Below are positions 26,341 to 33,568 of a stretch of DNA of 39,100 nucleotides, one piece after another (position 1 is the stretch's first letter; each line of letters begins with the position of its first letter). The notes under the pieces were generated by a model, which saw nothing but the letters and a program-made list of their open reading frames with translations, was not told where the DNA came from and did no database searches. The translations under genes and the position numbers were made by a program. This DNA is from Fischerella muscicola PCC 7414. Its GTDB lineage: Bacteria > Cyanobacteriota > Cyanobacteriia > Cyanobacteriales > Nostocaceae. The DNA is taken from contig NZ_AJLK01000069.1 in assembly GCF_000317205.1 (NCBI RefSeq), positions 1 through 39,100 of the forward strand, written 5' to 3'.

Positions 26341-27513
26341 TCATCCCATTCTCCACAGCAAAACTCGATTATTTCCAGAATCAGCAACTACCGCCGTGTT
26401 ACCACAAACTTTGATGCCATAACACCAGTTAAGACTGTCTCGCTTTGGTTGTCCAAAATCCCAATTTTCTCCCTTACTCGTAAAATTATTTTGTCCTGCG
26501 ATCGCATCAGCCGCAGCCCCATGCAAAGATAAAATTGACTCAGGCTTTTGCCAACCAAGTAACCGAGAATTAGCCGTATCCGCTACCAATAACCAATCAC
26601 CAACCGCATCTACACCATAAGGCATACTCAAACTACTCGCACTAGGAAAATAAACCCCTTGATTCATCTCAACAACATCAAAACTTTTTTGTCCTAACAC
26701 CACAGCACAAGGAGTATTATTTTCTGTAGGCATTCCCTCCCAAATCATCACACGATTATTTCCCGCATCTGTGACAACCAGATTCTCTCCCCAAAAAGTG
26801 ATATCGTGACACCAACGCATACTGGAAGCAGAAGGACTACCACCGCCATTTTCATTGCGAGATGTCATATTTGGTTGTCCCAAAACTAAATCTGCTGGTT
26901 GTCCATTTTCTTCTGGTAATTTACGCCAAATCAACACCCGCCGATTTCCTGTATCAGCTACGAATAACCGCCCTTGATGATAGAAAACTCCATAACACCA
27001 GTAGAGAGAATTTGCTGCTGCTTCTTGCTTGCCTTGATTCGGTTCGTTATCACTAAAATTTACTTGTCCTAAAACTAAATCCGCTGCAACATTACTATCT
27101 TCCGGCACTTGTTTCCAAATCAAAACGCGGTGATTCCATGCATCTGCTACCGCCATTCCTTCACCACATCGACAAATTCCAGTCGGTACACTCAAAGTCC
27201 TTCTTCCTACTTTATCATTAGCATTTTGTCCTTCACTATGAAAGTCTGGTTGCCCAATTACCCAGTCAGCAGGTTGACTATCTTGGGTTGGTAAATTTCG
27301 CCATCCTAACAAGCGATGATGTCCCGTATCTGCAACCCACAACGGCCCATTTTCTGATATTAAGCAAACAGCGCGAGGACCGAACATTTCAACAGCACTA
27401 GGTGCAACAGGAGTGGCTAATTCCCCTGGTAACATCATTCTACCTAAAATTACCTCTGCACCGTTAGGTGATAATAGTGAATTATGAGTATGTAATACTG
27501 ATGAAAAATTCAT
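26341..27513 (-). CDS. NHL-repeat beta-propeller protein of the extended hyp operon
   Basis: A 390-residue soluble protein built from six repeats of about 62 residues. Each has a blade core such as DTGHHRLLGW, DAWNHRVLIW, DTGNRRVLIW, DAGNNRVMIW, DTANSRLLGW and DSGNNRVLLW, preceded by ADLVLGQPNF-like strands. This predicts a six-bladed NHL propeller, probably for protein binding. No signal peptide is seen, so it should be cytoplasmic. An equivalent gene (alr0693 as I recall) precedes hypF in Nostoc PCC 7120 and is co-transcribed with it. A part in HupS maturation has been proposed for this group; nothing in the sequence proves it. Confidence 0.9.
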   Translation of the reverse strand: MNFSSVLHTHNSLLSPNGAEVILGRMMLPGELATPVAPSAVEMFGPRAVCLISENGPLWVADTGHHRLLGWRNLPTQDSQPADWVIGQPDFHSEGQNANDKVGRRTLSVPTGICRCGEGMAVADAWNHRVLIWKQVPEDSNVAADLVLGQVNFSDNEPNQGKQEAAANSLYWCYGVFYHQGRLFVADTGNRRVLIWRKLPEENGQPADLVLGQPNMTSRNENGGGSPSASSMRWCHDITFWGENLVVTDAGNNRVMIWEGMPTENNTPCAVVLGQKSFDVVEMNQGVYFPSASSLSMPYGVDAVGDWLLVADTANSRLLGWQKPESILSLHGAAADAIAGQNNFTSKGENWDFGQPKRDSLNWCYGIKVCGNTAVVADSGNNRVLLWRMG

Positions 27514-27545
27514 TTAACAACCAACAACCAACAAACAACAAACAA
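27514..27545. repeat. Short STRR array between Nfu and NHL genes
   Basis: Units of AACAACC and AACAAAC type fill nearly the entire 37-base junction. On the coding strand they read as GTTGTTTGTTGGTTG immediately before the NHL ATG, so that start has no clear ribosome-binding site. Confidence 0.75.
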
Positions 27546-27550
27546 GCAAA

Positions 27551-28027
27551 TTAACCTACCGCAATAACATGATTTATTTCCGGACAATATGCTTTAATTG
27601 TTTGTTCAATTCCTTGAGACAAAGTTAACGTCGAAGCTGGACAATTACTACAATTACCAATTAATTTCACTTCCACTGTATCCGGTGCTGTAATCGCCAC
27701 TAATTCCACATCCCCATTATGGCTTTTTAAACCAGGACGGACTTCATCTAAAGCTTGTTGAACACGTTGTTGTAAAGGTGGTGTTGGTGATTTTACTAAT
27801 TCATGATAAAGCAATACCCCGTAAACCACTTCATCTTGAACAGCATTACGTAAAGCTGATACTGACTCTTGTTTAACACTTTTAATTAAACGAGTTAAAG
27901 CTTCTTTATGTAAATCTTCAATAGCACGTTTTAAGCCTATAGCCACGCACCTTTGACTCTCTTCCCACTCAGATATTATCGCTTCAAAACGGCTAATTTC
28001 TTGTACTAATTCTTCTAGTGAAATCAT
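27551..28027 (-). CDS. NifU-like (Nfu-domain) protein of the extended hyp operon
   Basis: A 158-residue protein. The C-terminal half (about 90-155) is an Nfu domain with the cluster-binding CSNC motif (NCSNCPASTLTLSQGIE) preceded by DEVRPGLKSHNGDVEL. The N-terminal half is helical and unlike NifU. Nfu domains carry or transfer [4Fe-4S] clusters. Within a hydrogenase maturation operon this makes it a good candidate for supplying clusters to HupS or HypD. The equivalent in Nostoc PCC 7120 is alr0692, from memory. The start ATG is at 28025-28027. Confidence 0.92.
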   Translation of the reverse strand: MISLEELVQEISRFEAIISEWEESQRCVAIGLKRAIEDLHKEALTRLIKSVKQESVSALRNAVQDEVVYGVLLYHELVKSPTPPLQQRVQQALDEVRPGLKSHNGDVELVAITAPDTVEVKLIGNCSNCPASTLTLSQGIEQTIKAYCPEINHVIAVG

Positions 28028-28063
28028 TATATATTGGTTAATTGTTGGTTGTTAGCTAGAGTG

Positions 28064-28187
28064 CAATACGGTTCAGTGAAGCAATTTTTCCCTTCTCCTT
28101 CTTCTTTCTCTGTGTCCTCTGCACCTCTGCGGTTCGTTAGAAAAAATAACTTTGACAAAGAGTGCTAGCCTTAACTGAACCGTATTG
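28064..28187. mobile_element. MITE-like element with 18-bp terminal inverted repeats
   Basis: Starts CAATACGGTTCAGTGAAG and ends CTTAACTGAACCGTATTG, which match as inverted repeats at 17 of 18 positions. The interior is 88 bases of non-coding DNA that includes CTCTGTGTCCTCTGC. No transposase is present. A solo end, CAATACGGTTCAGTTAAGG, occurs at 35548-35566. The likely origin is a non-autonomous transposon remnant. Confidence 0.75.
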
Positions 28188-28213
28188 AGTTATAGTGCGT
28201 GATAGCAAAGCCG

Positions 28214-28309
28214 TAACTTGGTGACTTTGTGCCTTGGTGGTAAAAAATCTTAAACCACCACGACACCAAGATACAAAGAGTTTTTATATGTTCTGGTGTA
28301 CGTAGTTCA
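28214..28309. repeat. Dispersed inverted repeat, uninterrupted copy
   Basis: TAACTTGGTGACTTTGTGCC through CTTGGTGG is answered by CCACCACGACACCAAGATAC. It is the compact form of the interrupted copy at 2180-2352. It lies between the Nfu gene and the small membrane protein genes, next to the MITE-like element. Confidence 0.85.
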
Positions 28310-28333
28310 TGTTAGCTACTAACAATCAAAAAT

Positions 28334-28558
28334 TCATTTCATTCTGAAATCTTGCAGCAAGAAAGGCATAAGAGTACCCGTTGTGACGCTAGATAATATT
28401 ACTGTTAGCCACAACGGAAAATGCAAGAATAACGGTACAATTAGTAACAATAAACCTATACTAGCCCCAATAGCAGTTTGCTGCCAAAAATACTGCGGAT
28501 CACGTATGAGTTTACCCTTAAAAAATAATTTAGCAGAAAACCAGCCTATTTCTAACAT
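28334..28558 (-). CDS. Small membrane protein, 74 residues, extended hyp operon
   Basis: Unrecognised family. The N-terminus (about 1-26) is polar with basic residues; two hydrophobic segments follow (about 28-48 and 49-68), predicting a hairpin in the membrane. A strong AGGAGG lies six bases before the ATG at 28558. That ribosome-binding site overlaps the stop codon of the gene before it (TTTTAGGAGG), so the two are coupled. Corresponds by position to one of asr0689/asr0690 of Nostoc PCC 7120, as I recall. Function unknown. Confidence 0.8.
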   Translation of the reverse strand: MLEIGWFSAKLFFKGKLIRDPQYFWQQTAIGASIGLLLLIVPLFLHFPLWLTVILSSVTTGTLMPFLLQDFRMK

Positions 28559-28566
28559 ACAACCTC

Positions 28567-28806
28567 CTAAAACTTAGGACAAAAATTCAAAAGTAACAAT
28601 CCTAATACCATAGCTGGAATAACACCCGCAGGGGCAAATAATCCACCGATGGTAGCAGCAAATTTATAACCTAATTCTTCTCCGGCTAAAAGTATGCCGC
28701 CAATTGCACCACCTACTACAGATAATCCAGTTGCTATGATTAACCAGATCAATCCTGTAAGTAGGTTAATATCTCCTGATACTAAGGTTGTAAGTAAATC
28801 TGTCAT
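28567..28806 (-). CDS. Small glycine-rich membrane protein, 79 residues, extended hyp operon
   Basis: Unrecognised family. Two hydrophobic segments (about 15-42 and 50-76) are rich in Gly and Ala (VVGGAIGGILLAG; GGLFAPAGVIPAM), which favours close helix packing. GAGGAG lies nine bases before the ATG at 28806. It begins 19 bases after the TPR gene and is coupled to the next small membrane protein, so the pair probably works together. The function is unknown; an anchor or membrane partner for the hydrogenase system is conceivable. Confidence 0.8.
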   Translation of the reverse strand: MTDLLTTLVSGDINLLTGLIWLIIATGLSVVGGAIGGILLAGEELGYKFAATIGGLFAPAGVIPAMVLGLLLLNFCPKF

Positions 28807-28825
28807 AGTTTATTCTCCTCATAAT

Positions 28826-29776
28826 TCATAGTTCTGCCAATACTTGGGCTACTACTTGGGCTTGTTCTATTTGTCCATATTTAGTAAAAATTTCCCAAGC
28901 TTGTTGATAGTAATTACGCGCTTGTGTGAAATTTTGCTGATTACCTGTTTCTGGTTTACTCAAGTCGTCGGGTAAATTAAGTAAAGCGTTGGCTTTGTTA
29001 GCAATCGTGTTAGCGTATTCTATTGGTGTATCTTTGAGATTACGCACTTTTAAAGCTTGATCATAAGCAGCGATCGCTCGCACTAAATTATCCAAGGGAT
29101 GAGATGATGGTAAATATTGCAAGGCATTACCTAAATTATTCTGCAACATCGCATATTCCCTGGGATGATCAATGATATTAATGTGTTTTAGTGCAGCCTC
29201 AAAAGTTTGTACCGCCAAGCCTTCAAACAAATACTGCTGTTGCAAACCTCCTGACATCGAAAGATAGGCGATCGCAATATTGTTATGTAAAATCGCATAT
29301 TCCTGCGGGTAATTTTCCCAGGTAAATACTCGCAAAGCTTCTTGATATAGCTGGATGCTATCTCCGATTTGTGCCAAGTTGAATGGTACTAAAGATTGTA
29401 GCACCAAGCCATAATTCATTTGGGCTTCTGCCACTTCTTCAGATGAAGCAAATTCTTGTAAAACAGGTAATGCTTCTGTGTACAAAATTTGCGCTTGTAA
29501 TAACAATTCTTCTGTGTCGTTGGGTATTGCCCGTAGCGCCCCAGCCCTTCCTATTTTTGCCCGCGCTTTTAGTAAAAAGTAATCTTCACCACATAAATTT
29601 TCTGCTTCTTGATATAGGGCGATCGCATTCCACAAATCTTGAGCAGTTTTTGGTTTTTTGACAAAGCCATGTGCCATCTCAATTAGCATCTCAATTTTAT
29701 CTTTTGTTGATGCTGACTCAGAAGCAATAGCAGCGATCGCTGCCTTGGTGGCGGCATCTGTAATAGTTTGTGTCAT
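28826..29776 (-). CDS. TPR-type repeat protein, first gene of the extended hyp operon
   Basis: A 316-residue soluble helical protein with repeats of TPR character: AIALYQEAENLC, SIQLYQEALRVF, AVQTFEAALKHI, AIAAYDQALKVR and ARNYYQQAWEIF, several followed by EYA-x-LxNNxxxA. TPR arrays bind protein partners. It is the first gene of the minus-strand cluster and lies divergent from hupS, with a 916-base spacer. The equivalent gene in Nostoc PCC 7120 is probably alr0691. A scaffold or chaperone role for HupS is a hypothesis. Confidence 0.88.
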   Translation of the reverse strand: MTQTITDAATKAAIAAIASESASTKDKIEMLIEMAHGFVKKPKTAQDLWNAIALYQEAENLCGEDYFLLKARAKIGRAGALRAIPNDTEELLLQAQILYTEALPVLQEFASSEEVAEAQMNYGLVLQSLVPFNLAQIGDSIQLYQEALRVFTWENYPQEYAILHNNIAIAYLSMSGGLQQQYLFEGLAVQTFEAALKHINIIDHPREYAMLQNNLGNALQYLPSSHPLDNLVRAIAAYDQALKVRNLKDTPIEYANTIANKANALLNLPDDLSKPETGNQQNFTQARNYYQQAWEIFTKYGQIEQAQVVAQVLAEL

Positions 29777-29816
29777 AGCAGATGTAGAGTTAGTAGAAGC
29801 AAGAAAACTCTTTTAT

Positions 29817-29896
29817 CCTTGTGTCTTTGTGCCTTAGTTGTTCAAGATTATTTTTAATCATCAAGACACTAAGACACTAAGTATTTTCATGTTAGC
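29817..29896. repeat. Diverged copy of the CTTGGTG inverted repeat
   Basis: CCTTGTGTCTTTGTGCCTTAG on the left faces AAGACACTAAGACACTAAG on the right. It shares the arrangement and the trailing TTTTCATGTTAGCT with 28214-28309 but is more mutated. It lies directly upstream of the TPR gene. Confidence 0.65.
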
Positions 29897-29984
29897 TGGG
29901 TGGCAATCAATAATAATGATGAAAGTTTTTGATTGTTGAGCGCTAGCAATTAGAGATCATTTATAAAAGTAAAAATAAAATTAC

Positions 29985-30100
29985 GGTAGGATGTGTTAGG
30001 CGCGTAATTTTGAGATGATTGGTAACAAAAACATTATCAAAGCGTCTAACGCACCGGAACATAACATGGTGCGTCAGGCTAAAGCCGTGACACACCCTAA
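29985..30100. repeat. Degenerate inverted repeat in the hyp-hup spacer
   Basis: GGTAGGATGTGTTAGGCGCG on the left faces GACACACCCTAATTT on the right. Internal CTAACGCACC and GGTGCGTCAGGCTAAAGCC also pair. It resembles the GTGTGTTA-type dispersed palindromes of cyanobacterial genomes and has no coding content. Confidence 0.6.
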
Positions 30101-30692
30101 TTTAAATTTACTTTATAAATTAACTTCTAACCAGCTTATGGGCATAGTATTTGGGGAAAAATATCCAACTTGATGGGAAAATTCTTGCTAAATTCTTTGC
30201 CCCTACTATTTATTGTTTAATTTTTTTTGATTTTGTCAAGTGCAAAACTTCTAGTATACACTTGCTCTCTATACGTAAATCTCATGTTAGGTTTACTGCT
30301 GATTGAAAGCTTAAAAGGTTGTTAATATGATAATTTAATAACTGATTTGAGTATCCATCTTCAGTTACAATCTCTCATTCTTATTCAAAAATACAGAATT
30401 TTGCATTTTTATAATAGTTAAAATTACTTTTAATACAACTATATATTCTGTGTTACTTGTTACTAAAATTCTGGATTATCAGTTCTAATTAGTTTGGTTT
30501 AACACTTTATTTTTTTAAAATATTATATTATTGGAAAGAAAAGTATTTGATATTGAAAGATAAACGAGATTTCACTCGTTATAGCCTTGTGGACAGGGGA
30601 AAGGGTAAGGGATGAATAGGTAAAAATTCCTCTACTCCCAACCCCTCAACTTCTGCAACAAGTCTATTGTCAACAATACAAACACGCAGCCA

Positions 30693-31655
30693 ATGACTAA
30701 CGTATTATGGCTACAAGGTGGCGCCTGTTCAGGTAACACCATGTCATTTTTAAATGCAGAAGAACCAACTGTCTGCGATTTAATTTCTGACTTTGGTATC
30801 AACGTACTGTGGCATCCTTCCTTGGGGTTAGAATTAGGAGAAAATTTGCAAGGGATGCTGTGGAATTGTGTGCTAGGTAAGATCCCTGTAGATATTTTGG
30901 TGTTTGAAGGTACGGTAGTTAACGCCCCCAACGGTACAGGAGAATGGAACCGCTTTGCCCATCGTCCGATGAAAAATTGGGTTAGTGATTTAGCAAAAGT
31001 AGCTAAGTATGTGGTTGCAGTCGGCGACTGTGCTACTTGGGGAGGAATTCCCGCTATGGCCCCTAATCCTAGTGAATCCCAGGGTTTACAATTTCTCAAA
31101 CGGCAAAAGGGTGGGTTTTTAGGGGTAGATTACCGTTCCAAAGCTGGATTACCTGTAATTAATATACCTGGATGTCCTGCTCATCCCGACTGGATAACGC
31201 AGATATTAGTGGCGATCGCCACAGGTCGCATTGGCGATATTACCCTTGACGAATTCCATCGTCCCCAAACTTTCTTCAAAACCTTTACTCAAACAGGTTG
31301 TACTCGCAACATTCACTTTGCTTATAAAGCTACAACTGCCGAATTTGGTCAACGTAAAGGTTGTCTATTCTACGACTTGGGTTGTCGTGGCCCCATGACC
31401 CATTCTTCCTGTAACCGGATTTTGTGGAACCGCGTTTCTTCCAAAACTCGTGCTGGAATGCCTTGTTTGGGTTGCACCGAACCAGAATTTCCCTTCTTTG
31501 ACCTCAAACCGGGAACAGTATTTAAAACCCAAACTGTTATGGGAGTTCCCAAAGAACTACCGCCAGGGGTGAAGCAGAAAGATTATGCCTTACTCACCGT
31601 AGTGGCAAAAGACACCGCCCCAGCTTGGGCAGATGAAGACTTTTTCTTAGTTTAG
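30693..31655 (+). CDS. hupS: Uptake [NiFe]-hydrogenase small subunit HupS
   Basis: Electron-transfer subunit with iron-sulfur clusters that takes electrons from H2 oxidised at HupL. In cyanobacteria it recycles H2 made by nitrogenase. The 320-residue protein lacks a twin-arginine signal, as expected for the cyanobacterial (group 2a) enzyme. Cluster ligands appear in GGACSGN (C12), VGDCATWGG, NIPGCPAHP, TQTGCTRN and the C-rich CLFYDLGCRGPMTHSSC and MPCLGC segments. At the proximal site the second Cys of the usual CxxC is Asn15. No clear ribosome-binding site precedes the ATG. hupL follows after 127 bases. Confidence 0.97.
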   Translation: MTNVLWLQGGACSGNTMSFLNAEEPTVCDLISDFGINVLWHPSLGLELGENLQGMLWNCVLGKIPVDILVFEGTVVNAPNGTGEWNRFAHRPMKNWVSDLAKVAKYVVAVGDCATWGGIPAMAPNPSESQGLQFLKRQKGGFLGVDYRSKAGLPVINIPGCPAHPDWITQILVAIATGRIGDITLDEFHRPQTFFKTFTQTGCTRNIHFAYKATTAEFGQRKGCLFYDLGCRGPMTHSSCNRILWNRVSSKTRAGMPCLGCTEPEFPFFDLKPGTVFKTQTVMGVPKELPPGVKQKDYALLTVVAKDTAPAWADEDFFLV

Positions 31656-31716
31656 GTTAGTTGATTGTTGTTTGTTGTTTGTTGTTTGGAGAAAGAAACC
31701 ACCAACTACCAACCAC

Positions 31717-31746
31717 TGTACAGACGTGCCATGGCACGTCTGTACA
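31717..31746. repeat. Perfect 30-bp palindrome between hupS and hupL
   Basis: TGTACAGACGTGCCA and its exact reverse complement stand back to back. Short tandem units flank it: GTTGTTT copies on the left and ACCAACC/ACCACCA copies on the right. The outer units can pair to lengthen the stem. A hairpin in the hupS-hupL gap has been described in Nostoc strains and may stabilise or attenuate the transcript. Confidence 0.9.
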
Positions 31747-31782
31747 ACAACTACCAACCACCAACCACCAACCAAAAATATT

Positions 31783-33378
31783 ATGGGAACTCAAACATTA
31801 GACATCTCACCCGTCGGGAGGGTAGAAGGCGATTTAGATGTACGGGTGGAAATCGAAGATGGTTATGTAGTCAACGCTTGGACTCATGCCGAACTTTTTC
31901 GAGGCTTTGAAGTGATTCTACGCGGCAAAGACCCCCAAGCTGGCTTAATTGTTACACCCCGTATCTGTGGAATATGCGGTGGTTCTCACCTTACCTGTGC
32001 ATCTTGGGCATTGGATACCGCCTGGGAAACCGAAGTTCCACGCAATGCGATTTTAGCTAGAAACCTCGGTCAAATCGTCGAAACAATTCAAAGTATACCC
32101 CGCTATTTTTACGGCCTATTTGCCATTGACCTCACTAACAAAAAATACCAAAATAGCCGCTATTATAACGAAGCAGTCCGCCGCTTTGCTGCTTTTACTG
32201 GCAAGCATTACGAAATTGGCGTGACTATTTCTGCCAAACCTGTAGAAATTTACGCCCTTTTGGGTGGTCAATGGCCCCATTCTAGTTACATGGTTCCTGG
32301 TGGCGTCATGTGCGCCCCTACCCTCACAGATATTACCCGCGCCTGGTCAATCCTAGAATACTTCCGCACAAATTGGTTAGAACCTGTGTGGTTGGGCTGT
32401 TCTTTGGAACGCTACGAAGAAATCCAGACCTACGATGACTTTATGGCTTGGTTGCATGAAAACCGTAACCATCGCCAGTCAGACTTGGGTTTCTATTGGC
32501 GTATGGGTTTAGATATTGGTTTAGATAAATTTGGTGGTGGTGTAGGTAAATACGTCACTTGGGGATATCTACCCCATGAAGATAAATACCAAAAACCAAC
32601 CATCGAAAGCCGCAACGTTGCCATGATCATGAAGAGTGGGGTGTACGACAGTTACAGCGACACTCACACCTTGATGGATCATACCTTTGCCCGGGAGAAT
32701 ACCACTAACTCCTGGTACGACGAAGGTACAGCAGATGTTCATCCTTTTGACCGCACCACCAACCCCACCGCCAAAAATCACAAAGACTTCAACGGTGCTT
32801 ATTCTTGGTCAAGTGCAGTACGCCATATCGAATATGGACGTTTAGAAGCTGGCCCCTTAGCGCGGCAATTGGTCGCAGGTGGTACACATGGCGAATCTTG
32901 GCAACATTATGATGGATTTATCCTTGATGTTTTCAAGCGTATGGGCGGTCCCAGCGTCCATGTCCGTCAGTTGGCGCGGGTTCACGAAATTGTCAAGTTG
33001 TATCGTCAAGCCGAACACTGTCTACGGGAGTTCAAATTAAATGAACCTTGGTACATCAAACCCAAACAAAAAGATGGTCGTGGTTGGGGTGCAACAGAAG
33101 CAGCGCGCGGTTCCCTGTGTCACTGGGTAGAACTAGAAGACGGCAAAATCAAGAACTACCAAGTCATCGCCCCGACAACATGGAATGTCGGGCCTCGCGA
33201 CGCACAACAAAAGCGTGGCCCCATTGAAGAAGCCTTGGTGGGTATACCCGTTGCTGATCCAGCCGACCCTATAGAAGTAGGTCATGTCGCCCGATCCTTT
33301 GATTCTTGCTTGGTGTGTACAGTTCACGCCCACGATGCCAAAACAGGCGAAGAGTTGGCGCGCTTCCGAACAGCTTAG
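31783..33378 (+). CDS. hupL: Uptake [NiFe]-hydrogenase large subunit HupL
   Basis: Catalytic subunit that oxidises H2 at a Ni-Fe(CN)2CO centre. The 531-residue protein has the N-terminal motif RICGIC (near residues 63-68) and the C-terminal motif DSCLVCTVHAHD, which together provide the four Ni-binding Cys. The HAHDAKTGEELARFRTA end implies that a short tail is removed by a HupW-type protease, whose gene is not in this window. I took the ATG at 31783 (MGTQTLDISPVGR); the frame is open upstream into the repeats. The gene is not interrupted by a hupL excision element. Confidence 0.97.
   Translation: MGTQTLDISPVGRVEGDLDVRVEIEDGYVVNAWTHAELFRGFEVILRGKDPQAGLIVTPRICGICGGSHLTCASWALDTAWETEVPRNAILARNLGQIVETIQSIPRYFYGLFAIDLTNKKYQNSRYYNEAVRRFAAFTGKHYEIGVTISAKPVEIYALLGGQWPHSSYMVPGGVMCAPTLTDITRAWSILEYFRTNWLEPVWLGCSLERYEEIQTYDDFMAWLHENRNHRQSDLGFYWRMGLDIGLDKFGGGVGKYVTWGYLPHEDKYQKPTIESRNVAMIMKSGVYDSYSDTHTLMDHTFARENTTNSWYDEGTADVHPFDRTTNPTAKNHKDFNGAYSWSSAVRHIEYGRLEAGPLARQLVAGGTHGESWQHYDGFILDVFKRMGGPSVHVRQLARVHEIVKLYRQAEHCLREFKLNEPWYIKPKQKDGRGWGATEAARGSLCHWVELEDGKIKNYQVIAPTTWNVGPRDAQQKRGPIEEALVGIPVADPADPIEVGHVARSFDSCLVCTVHAHDAKTGEELARFRTA
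32278..32293 (+). other. Unoccupied equivalent of the hupL-element target site
   Basis: CATTCTAGTTACATGG encodes H-S-S-Y-M. From memory, the Nostoc PCC 7120 hupL element recombines at CACAGCAGTTATATGG, which encodes the same residues; 11 of 16 bases agree. No element is present here and the frame runs through. Confidence 0.4.
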
Positions 33379-33398
33379 AGAGGGTGTGAGGGGTATGA

Positions 33399-33438
33399 GG
33401 AGTATGAGAAAAAAATATTTTTTTACTCCCCATACTCC
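33399..33438 (+). terminator. Hairpin after hupL
   Basis: GGAGTATG (33399-33406) faces CATACTCC (33431-33438), with an A7/T7 palindrome (AAAAAAATATTTTTTT) between them. It starts 21 bases after the hupL stop and could lower read-through into the next gene. It is part of a larger repeat. Confidence 0.55.
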
Positions 33439-33540
33439 CCCACCTCCCCACTGCCCCTAATCCCCACTCCCTTGGGGGAGTGGGGGCCGGTGAGTTCCCC
33501 ACCTCCCCATCACCCCACCTCCCCACCTCCCTCCCACTCC
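33433..33540. repeat. Hairpin-in-array G/C-rich element, copy A
   Basis: CCCCACC heptamers and CTGCCCCTAA lead to a hairpin CCCCACTCCC-TTGG-GGGAGTGGGG (33462-33485), then GAGTTCCCC and more CCCCACCT units. A near-identical element in the opposite orientation lies at 39015-39100. It fills most of the 190-base gap between hupL and the next gene. Confidence 0.88.
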
Positions 33541-33568
33541 CTACATCTATATTTCAAAAGGAAAATTA

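Larger units (their letters stand above)
29777..30692. other. Divergent hyp-hup promoter region
   Basis: 916 bases between the TPR gene and hupS. The left part has a diverged copy of the CTTGGTG inverted repeat (29817-29896) and a degenerate inverted repeat (29985-30100). From 30100 to 30560 it is very AT-rich with no gene. A hairpin AACGAG-ATTTCA-CTCGTT is at 30563-30580. Promoters for both operons must lie here. I found no perfect NtcA box (GTA-N8-TAC); GTAGGATGTGTTAG (29986-29999) is one base off but lies in a repeat far from hupS. Confidence 0.55.

Noticed and set aside
29986-29999. NtcA-like box GTAGGATGTGTTAG upstream of hupS
   Set aside because: It ends TAG instead of TAC, lies about 700 bases from hupS and belongs to a dispersed repeat. 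No perfect GTA-N8-TAC was found in the spacer.
31672-31782. Longer HupL start upstream of 31783
   Set aside because: The added residues are translated palindrome and STRR sequence; MGTQTLDISPVGR is the typical start.
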